Assembly (NCBI GenBank): GCA_015143295.1
Contig: CM026574.1
Location: 11,534,938-11,598,937 of the forward strand
From: Tetracentron sinense
Taxonomy: Eukaryota > Streptophyta > Magnoliopsida > Trochodendrales > Trochodendraceae
DNA: 64,000 nucleotides
Direction of reading: 5' to 3'
Both the position numbers and the translations under genes were made by a program. Below, one piece after another: positions 56,388 to 64,000 of this stretch. The notes under the pieces were generated by a model. The model did not search any database. It saw only the letters and a list, made by a program, of their open reading frames with translations, and was not told where the DNA came from. Each line of letters starts with the position of its first letter. Within the stretch, counting starts at the first letter, position 1.

Positions 56388-56969
56388 TAATCACTACTAA
56401 AAAATGATTGAAAAACTTACTCTTTAAGTACACTTGGTTGTAATTAAAAAATAGAAAAAAGAAAAAGAAAATGAAATGACTTAATCTTTTCTCTTTCCCT
56501 TACGTGCAAAAAAAGATTGAAAAGATTTACTCTTTAAATATACTTGGTTGTACTTAAAATTAGAAAAAAAAAAGGTGAAAAAACTTAATTACTTTTCTCT
56601 TACCCTTACGTGTAAGACGAATGGATAGGGGGATTAATGGATGAGGGGGTGTTTTGTTGGGAAGATCAACCAGGAAGACGATGAGAGAGCAAATCAACAG
56701 AAAAAGGTGGGCCCCACTTTGATTTTTTTAATTAGATGATGTGGCTTCAAAAGGAGTTCGGCGTGTCATCACTAAGGACAAACACTCTGCCTTAGTATAG
56801 ATATAGATATAGATAGACAGATTTTTCATTGTATTTATTATTTATTATTTATTTTTAATTTTACTTTTTACCTTTTTTATATAGTAACGACATTACCGCT
56901 TTGGCCGATATGTAGCATGCATCTCTCATGTTCTGTTGGGCGGTATGCCACACCTCCCCAGCTTACCAC

Positions 56970-57269
56970 TAGGGGTATCAAATGAGCCCGGGATGGAGGG
57001 TACCCGGCCCTACCCGACCCGTCCAAACCCACCCAAATCTTGCCCTTTCCCAGCCCTTGGGCAGGCAGGGTCAAAAAATACAAAGCCCTTCTTCTGCTGG
57101 GCCGGGCAAGGGCACCCCCCTGCCGGCCTTTATAACCCGGAACTTCTCCTAAGTCATTACATGGTAGTAACCATATATAAACCCTTTGACCTTGCTCGGC
57201 TTGGCCCTTGAAGGGCTAGGGCTAGGGCTGACCCCAGCCCGGCCCCTATCCAACCCTTTGACAGCCATA
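56970..57269. mobile_element. hAT-type MITE with 8-bp target duplication
   Basis: 300 bp, flanked by CTTACCAC (56962-56969, 57270-57277). Starts TAGGGGTATCAAA, inverted end TATGGCTGTCAAA. GC-rich, full of CCCGGCC/GGGCCGGG words. Such TAGGGGTGTCAAA elements are common in plants. Confidence 0.78.
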
Positions 57270-57900
57270 CTTACCACGTATCCTCTTTGACACCAAATAA
57301 TTGTGGTTAAGATTCACTCAATTTTAGGGTTAAATAATTTAACCTTGATTTTTAGAAAAAATATATATTTTTAAAAACTTACCACATGAAGGAGTGGATC
57401 ATAACCAAGGTTTGCAGTAGTTACTTGGACTTACCCTTATGGCACCTTAGCGACTACCTTAGGTCTACCAGTGTGTGTGTTACATGATAACTTTTCCACC
57501 AAAAAAAAATCATAACCAAGGTTAATTATATATATATATAAATATCAGAGCTCCGGAGGCGCTCTCAACCCTATCCTAAATTAAAATTAGGTGCTCTCCT
57601 GCTCCTGCTTTCACTCTAGTTACTTAGTTAGGACCATCCCCAAGCCTTGAAAGATAAGTATGGTGATTTCTTAATCTCATAAACTAACAAATTATCCTTG
57701 GCATTCTCTTTAATCTCCTAGGTCAAACTTTTTTGGAAACAAGGGTATCCAAGCCTCTTAGAGCATCTGATAATTCCATCGAGCAAGTGCAACACCCCCC
57801 AAGCCACACGCACTAGGTAAGACGGGATTACTCCCTGAGGGTGGCCAACAAAGGGAGGGGATTCAAACTCAGGACCTCCACTTCCTGAGGCGTGGTCATA
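57270..57900. repeat. ~630-bp direct repeat, copy 1
   Basis: CTTACCACGTATCCTCTTTG to about GGGAGGGGATTCAAACTC; recurs at 63067-63690 at an estimated 90% identity or more by eye. Contains the GTGGTTAAGATTCACTCA block, a TATA tract, and near its end GGGGATTCAAACTC, a reversed B-box-like word. Confidence 0.85.
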
Positions 57901-58430
57901 CCCGGCCCTTTGACAGCTATGAGCAAGAGAATTTACCGCCTTTCCTTCCGGGCTGGGCCCTACGGAGGAACGACGCTAAACACCTAAAATAAGAGTCACC
58001 ACCTATTTAATTAGGAAAAAATAGGATCTCAAATATACAATGAATAAGGCCTAAGGTCTAAAATAAGATTCTAGGTAAGTGATTCTTTTAAGCCCCTGGA
58101 AAGGTATTAGGCACTTTAGGGTCACATCCGAAGATGGTAACCTACTCCCTATATCTAAGCCAATTAAAGAAGAAATTCAAATAAAATTTAAGTATGTTGT
58201 TTAATTATACTAATTAAGCAAATAAAGCAAGATTAAGGAGAAAAGGGAAACTAATCCTAGGTGAGCTGGACCCATTAGGGCTGCCTACTTACCCGACTTC
58301 GCAGGATCAAGTCATAGTAGTTCTTACAAGCAAGCATGCTAAATTGATTTTTTTTTTTTCAAAAAAATCCTCACAGAGGGAGAGAGGGGGGTTTGGCAGA
58401 CCCCTACCAGATTTATTAAAACAAGAAAAT

Positions 58431-58433
58431 GGG

Positions 58434-58464
<31 letters not shown>
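58431..58464. repeat. Poly-G tract
   Basis: 34 bases of G with a single A, in the LINE 4 3' UTR. A second tract of 26 G lies at 58570-58595, and the DNA between them (ACATAAACCTTACC...) is repeated after it, so a ~130-bp unit is duplicated. Confidence 0.9.
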
Positions 58465-58564
58465 ACATAAACCTTACCTCTACAAACTCAAAGAGAAGAA
58501 AAAAAGAAACAAAGACGGGGGGACATAAAACCTTACCCCTATAGGCACAAAGAAAAATACACAC

Positions 58565-58595
<31 letters not shown>

Positions 58596-58835
58596 ACATA
58601 AAACAAGATTAAAACCTAACTTTTCTAAGATTCCCTACACCTAATTTATCTATTTGGATAAGAGATTTGATATTCCTGGGAATATTATCATAAGAGTAAA
58701 GAATACTTGAAGTCATACTTTCACACCCAATATTAGCCAAGTCATTAGCTACTGAATTAGCTTCTCGATAAATATGATTGAAAGAGTAACCTTCTTGAAA
58801 ATAGCTTTAATTTTAATATCCCAAATCCAAGTCTT

Positions 58836-60452
58836 CTAAGAAAGATTAGACCCTTTCCAAGAGTCAACTAAAGCTTTTGAATCTAATTCAATAATCAAGT
58901 TGTGTAAGTTGAGGCTCTTACACAAAGTGAGGCCATCAAGAAGAGCTCTAGTTTCTGCAATAAAGTTGGAACATGATCCATAATTAGAAAAGAAACAGGC
59001 TATAAAATCCCCATTATGGTCTCTCACAATACACCCTCCTCCAGCATTCCCCGGGTTTCCTCTAGAAGCACCATCCACATTCAATTTGAATCTTGTCTGA
59101 GGAGGACAAAGCCATTTAACAAGAATGACCCGAAACTGTTTATGAGGAGATCTCAAGGGAAATAAAGGTTTGACATAAAGGCTTTTTCGACCACTAAAAG
59201 AGTTAATATCATAGATCTTTTTTTTCATAAACTCAATAAGAAATTTAGCATTATGATAAGAAGAGTCATATTTCCTCCTACATCTTTCTGTCCAGATCTC
59301 CCAAACTATCAAGGCAGACACAAGAATAAATAACTCATTATGTCTAGAATATGCAGCTCTGAACCATCTAGAAAGAGAACACTAAATAAAATCATGAGAG
59401 CTATATAGCATGAAGCACCTAGAAGAGAAAACCCGCCAAACAGAAGAAGCAATCTCACTTCTGATGAATAGATGATTGGAGCTTTTTATCTCAAATCCAG
59501 AACAACAACAACATTTGCTAGCCAAAGGGATGCCTAAAGCTTGGACATCCAAATAAGTAGGAATGATATGATGCATAATTTTCCAACAAAATACACTGAT
59601 CTTGGTAGGAATAACCAGATTCCAAACTGCCTTACACCAGTCATAAACAATCCCAGAAGTCCTCAGAGATTCCCAAGCAGAACAAATAGAGAATTCACCT
59701 GAAGGAGTGATATTCCATATGAATTTATCTTCATTATCTGAGATGAAGAAATTACCTGCTTTGATATCATATATGGTTTCAGGAGGGAAAAGATAACTCA
59801 CTTGAGACAAATCTCACTCCCCATTAGAATTTAAAATGTTAGCAATAGAAGGAATATGTCGAGGAGCTTCAATAGCCAAGTTGATGAGAGTATCTTCCTT
59901 ATACCATCTGTCAAACCAAAAGTTTACTTTAACTCCATTCCCAATAAGAACTGAAGTGTTAACATGCATGTCTTGGACAACTCCACATATAGAAGACCAA
60001 AGTTTCGAAGCTCCACATCTAGGAAACACATTCCAAATATGATTTATGCGGTATTTAGCTTAAAAAAATCTAGTCCAAAGACAGTCAGAAGAATAAATTT
60101 TCCAAGCTTGTTTAAATCAAAAAGCCAGAGCAAAATCTTTCATTTTTCTAATTCCCAGACCACCTTCAAGATGAGGAAGAGCACATTTGTTCCAATTAAC
60201 CCAGTGTTTCCTTCTATGCAAATCCGAATTATTCCAGAAAAATCTGGCCAAAATGTTATCGATCATAGAATAAATGTTAGAGGGAATGTTGATAGCAACA
60301 AAAATATGAACATGAATAGAAGACAGAACATGTTTGATCAATAATAACCGACCACCAAGGGCACTGTCCTCTGATAGATTGAAAACCTCCTGTCTAACCT
60401 TCTCCAAGACAGGAATAGAAGTAAGATAACAATTATTTTCTTCAGAAACCAA
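58836..60452 (-). pseudogene. LINE 4 C-terminal region and RNase H
   Basis: From 60452: an RT linker (EENNCYLTSIPVLEKVRQEV) joins directly to GGRLLLIKHVLSSIHVHIFV and GGLGIRKMKDF. A Zn-ribbon-like region follows (KISVFCWKIMHHIIPTY). RNase H at 59120-58836 reads LNVDGASRGNPGNAGGGCIV, AETRALLDGL and IIELDSKALVDSW, keeping the first Asp, the Glu and the second Asp of the active site. Confidence 0.82.
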
Positions 60453-60687
60453 CTGAGGGATGAAGTCAAGAATATCATTTTCAATGACAATTCTAAAAGA
60501 AGATAAGTTCTGAAAAAAAAAAAAAAATTGCTTCTAAAGCAATATCTCGGTAATTCTCCACCTATTCACCCAAACCATTCTTAATTTGATGAATACTATT
60601 ATTTTTCCTTCTTTGATTAACTACTAAATGAAAAAACTTTGTGTTCTTGTCTCCTTCTTTGACACATTTAATCCTAGATTTTTGCTT

Positions 60688-61815
60688 CTAGAATATTTCT
60701 TCTCGAACTAGAACCTGTTGCAGATTATCCTTCAGAGAAGTACGATACTCATCCATACTATCATCCCAAGAATCTTGAAGAGCAATTTCAGTTTCGCAGA
60801 TTTTTTCCTCTAAATCCTTGATCCTGAGAAAAATATTACCAAAAGTTTCCCTGTTCCAAGTGTTAAGAGATATTTTAAGTCTCTTAAGTTTTAGAAAAAA
60901 ACCAAGAATAGGGTTAGCATAAATAGGTGAAGACCAAGATTCTTCTACTAACCTTTGGAAATCTGAGTGAGATATCCACATCTTTTGAAACTTAAAGGAG
61001 GAAGGATATCGAGAGATTCCAATATCAAACTGAAGAATAAGAGGAGCATGGTTTGAGTTGAGTCTAGATAAATGAGAGACTTGAGAGGTTGAAAATTTTG
61101 AGCTCCAAGCCTCATTATAAAGAATCCTGTCCAATCTTGCATGAATTCTATTCAGACCCGACTGATTATTGCACCAAGTAAATTTATTTCTTGAGTAACC
61201 AGCATCAATAAGACCCATATCAGTGATGAAAGAATTGAATTCATCCATAGACCGGATATTAGGATTTTTGCCACCTCTTTTTTCTTCAGGAGTAGAAATA
61301 GCATTGAAATCTCTAGCAAGAAAGAGCGGACCATTAAAACCTGAAAGAAGCATAGATATGTCGTTCCACAAGAGCATTCTTTCTTCACAAAGACATTTAG
61401 CATAAATAAACCCACATCGAAACTTATCTAATCCTTGTGAAGTCACATCCACAATTAATGCTTGATCTAAAGAGGCATATAGAGCTGTATTAATCCTTTC
61501 CTTCCATAAAAGCCAGATCTTCGGGTGAGCATGATAACCAGGCATTTTTAGCATCTGACTGAGTTGCAATAATTTATTTGGAGGTTGCATAGGCTCCATA
61601 ATGGCAATAATAAAAATATTATGAATTTCCATAATTTTCTTTAAGCGGGCTTTAGAAGCTAAATTCCCTACTTCCCTAATATTCCAAGATAAGATACGAA
61701 TCATTGGAAACTGGGGAGTTTTCTTCCAACGAAATAGGAGCAATCGCTCTAGATCTCGTAATACGATCTCAAGGAGGAATACTTTTCTTAAGTTTTTGAG
61801 TGTTTTCTTTGACAT
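60688..61815 (-). pseudogene. LINE 4 endonuclease region, long open frame
   Basis: A 375-codon open frame. The endonuclease starts at RILSWNIREVGN (about residue 40), with IIAIMEPMQPP, LFLARDFNAISTPEEKRGGK, FTWCNNQSGLNRIHARLDRI and SNHAPLILQF. In most L1 copies the blocks read GDFN and SDH; here they are RDFN and SNH, so the catalytic His remains but neighbours have changed. The lack of stops over 1.1 kb suggests a fairly young copy. Confidence 0.8.
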
Positions 61816-63060
61816 TTTTTTATCTTATAAAGACTACTAAGAAATCCTTTAGCTACATCTATAAATTTAACTTTCGAATCATACTGCAAATTATTAATCT
61901 CATGATGAAATATTGTTGAAGATGAAGAAAGCCAAAGAATATCCCTAGTAAGAATTTTAGGGGATGTAGAGTTCTGCAATCTCTTTTGTAAAATACTCAA
62001 CTTAGACTTATTATGAACCATTAAAAAAGATGAGGGTAAGATATTCAAATCCTTACCTGATATTTCTGGATGGATGGATTTATCAAAAACTTGAACTACC
62101 AGTAAGGAGCTTAGAATTCTCTACACACTCTAAACCTTAGTTTCTTCTTACTTTCTTCAAGACTAAAAAGAAATATAAGGGGTGAAAGTCTTCTAGGGGA
62201 TCATGAGGCCTAAGGAGTGTGCTGGATTTAAGACTTGAGGATTCTTTAGAAGGGTTTTTGGATAGAGAAGATGGAGAGCTAGGGTTTCCACTTGAGATTT
62301 TGGAGGTGAAAGAAATGGCTTATGGAGGTCTTGTATTTATAGAGTTTTCAAGAGATTGTGGTAATTTGGCAATTAATAGAAGGGTTGGTGAGTAGAAGGG
62401 AGGTGATTGGTTGGCCAAAATGTGTGTAGTTGGTGATTGGATAGTAAAAAAGGTGTGTGCTGGTGAGAGGTGATTGAGTGGTCAAAATGATGTAAGAAAA
62501 TAATTGTTTTACAAGAGGTGTAAGAATGAATTGTAAGAAAGTAAGGATGGTGATTGGGTGATCAAAAAGGATGTAAGAGAATTAATTGTTTTGTAAGAGG
62601 TGTAAAAATGAGTTGTAAGATGTGTAAGAGAGTAAGGGAAATGAGTGGTTGGTCAAAAGGTGTGTAGATACAAAACTATGGCTATTTAGGGGTTTGAAGA
62701 AAACATAAGAGGTTTTTGTAGGAAAGTAGGCTTGGGTTTGTGGGTTTTGGATGTTAGCATGTAGATTAGATCTTATGGATCATGAGTTATTAATGATGAG
62801 TCATGGATTATGTTTATTGGATTTTGACTATGATAATTGGGCTTGGGCTATGGTAATCAGACTTTGACTAAAACAATTGAGTTTTGGCTAAGGCAATTGA
62901 GTAATTGGGCTTGGCTACTTGGGCTTGGGTAATGGAATTAGGTACTTGGGTTGTTTGGGTTTAAATTTGGCCAAATGGACTTGGACCTTGGGTGAACCTT
63001 GGAGCCTTTGAAGAAGCGGGAAGAAGGATAAGGAGGTGCAAAAATGGGGTGCTTACAACA

Positions 63061-63692
63061 ACCCTACTTACCACGTGTCCTCTTGACACCAAATAATTGT
63101 GGTTAAGATTCACTCAATTTTAGGGTTAAATAATTTAACCTTGATTTTTAGAAAAAACATATATTTTAAAGAACTTAACCACATGAATGAGTGAATCGTA
63201 ACCAAGGTTTGGAGTGGTTGCTTTAACTTACCCATATGGCACCTTAGCGGCTACCTTAGGTCTGCCAGGGTGTGTGTGTTACATGATAACTTTTCCACCA
63301 AAACAAAAAAAAAAACAAAAATCATAACCAAGGTTAATTATATATATATATATATACCAACACTCCGGAGGGGCTCTCAACCCTATTCTAAATTAAAATT
63401 AGGCGCTCTCCTGTTCCCGCTCTCACTCCTGCTCTAGTTACTTAGGTAGAACCATCCCTAAGCCTTGAAAGATAAGTATGATGATTTCTTAATCTCATAA
63501 ACTAACAAATTATCTTAGGCATTCTCTTTAATCTCCTATGTCAAACTTTTTTGGAAACGAGGGTATCAGGCCTCTTAGAGCACCTGACTATTCTCTCGGG
63601 CACGTGCAACACTTCCCAAGCCACACACACTAGGTAAGACGGGATTACTTCCTGAGGGTGGCCAACAAAAGGGAGGGGATTCGAACTTGCGT
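63061..63692. repeat. ~630-bp direct repeat, copy 2
   Basis: Same content as copy 1 without the hAT MITE at its left edge. Ends in GGGGATTCGAACTTGCG. Confidence 0.85.
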
Positions 63693-64000
63693 AGTCCCGG
63701 CCAACAGCCCAACCCCCAACTTTGACCTTCTTGATGCTATCTGATCGACTGACATTTTTTTGCCTATAAACCATTTGATAGAATTACATTGGATCAAAGT
63801 GGTCCCACCTGATGAAAATGGATTTTTCTCATTCGATAATTAGGGATGCTTTTTGAGACTATGCAAAAGAATTTATTGATCGGGTATTTTAACATATCCA
63901 AGACATGGATATGCCTTGGGCGTCCATGCATCAGGCCAATGTTCTAAATAATGAATGCATGCAACCACGGTAAAAGTGTACATAGAGATGTATCAGGTGA
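63693..64000. other. Right edge, nothing recognised
   Basis: No gene or transposon end seen. Confidence 0.5.

Larger units (their letters stand above)
55526..56822. mobile_element. Element with 300-bp inverted ends, holding two insertions
   Basis: Arms 55526-55835 and about 56505-56822 are inverted copies, starting TCTATATCTATACTAAGG. They share AGAGTGTTT, AAAGTGGGGCCCACC and CCCCCTCATCCATTAATC. The inner end of the right arm is present twice (56403-56505 and 56505-56600). No certain target duplication. The long arms suggest a Mutator-like origin. Confidence 0.7.
58348..62048 (-). mobile_element. L1-type LINE 4, RT core deleted
   Basis: Minus strand with poly-A at 58359-58348 (T run). Order: a short ORF1-like or leader frame (62048-61788), endonuclease (61815-60688), a linker that jumps past the RT core, then the C-terminal region and RNase H, and a 3' UTR with AATAAATCTGGTAGGGGTC. 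The palm of the RT, including the Asp-Asp site, is missing. Inserted in an LTR. Confidence 0.85.
57920..63057 (-). mobile_element. Tat/Ogre-like LTR, split by LINE 4
   Basis: On the minus strand it starts TGTAAGCACCCCATTTTTGC (63057) and, after LINE 4, ends in ...AGGTGGTGACTCTTATTTTA and CTCTTGCTCA (57920). Starts of TGTAAGCACCCC and a GGTGGYGACTC stretch are familiar from Tat/Ogre LTRs. Own length is about 1.4 kb (57920-58347 plus 62049-63057). No matching target duplication, so at least one border is uncertain. Confidence 0.5.

Noticed and set aside
57252-57919. CCCTTTGACAGC words as a target duplication of repeat copy 1
   Set aside because: The left word is the inverted end of the hAT MITE, whose own CTTACCAC duplication is clear.
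58307-58606. Proline-rich 99-codon frame
   Set aside because: Produced by the poly-G tracts in a LINE 3' UTR.

Overview
This is nuclear DNA from a flowering plant. The evidence is the two recognisable genes (a plant CHX15-type cation/H+ exchanger and a plant SAL1-type PAP phosphatase), GT-AG and GC-AG introns, and a dense load of plant transposon families: L1 and RTE LINEs, Ty1/copia, Ty3-type LTRs, TRIM, SINE, hAT, CACTA and Mutator-like elements. The exact lineage cannot be told from the sequence alone. I saw no prokaryotic, organellar or viral block.

About the left half is one very long minus-strand gene. Four coding exons of a SAL1/HAL2-like 3'(2'),5'-bisphosphate nucleotidase lie at 33118-33183, 19232-19307, 4781-4854 and 4428-4633. 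They join in frame with no stop, and the gene runs off the left edge after the DPIDGTKG metal-site motif. Introns 1 and 2 (about 13.8 and 14.4 kb) are filled with nested transposons: a truncated copia (5.8-10.5 kb), a SLY1-like pseudogene split by an internally deleted LINE copy (10.9-12.8 kb), a hAT-like element holding an RTE LINE and two further elements (13.9-18.7 kb), a SINE (19.8 kb), a nearly full-length dead L1 LINE (20.5-27.9 kb), and RTE and copia pieces (28.5-30.6 kb). A 344-bp inverted-repeat MITE lies about 80 bp upstream of the SAL1 start codon.

From 33.6 to 44.9 kb there is no gene. The stretch holds minisatellites, Helitron-like ends, an L1 LINE split by a complete 422-bp TRIM, a broken copia, and MITE and CACTA-type elements. 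CHX15 (minus strand, two exons, 868 residues) occupies 44.9-47.85 kb and is the only complete gene.

From 48 to 64 kb the sequence is again repeats: an RNase H LINE tail, MITEs, a 3.7-kb Mutator-like element with a perfect 9-bp target duplication that contains a 2.2-kb solo LTR and a palindromic minisatellite, a long-inverted-repeat element holding two smaller insertions, and a Tat/Ogre-like LTR split by an L1 LINE that has lost its reverse-transcriptase core, flanked by two ~630-bp direct repeats.

The two host genes have unrelated jobs (nucleotide phosphatase, endomembrane cation exchange), and nothing suggests that they act together. I found no convincing undescribed biological system. The most notable points are the exploded SAL1 gene, the layered and datable transposon nests, and a set of hAT-like elements that share terminal repeats but carry different subterminal repeat arrays.
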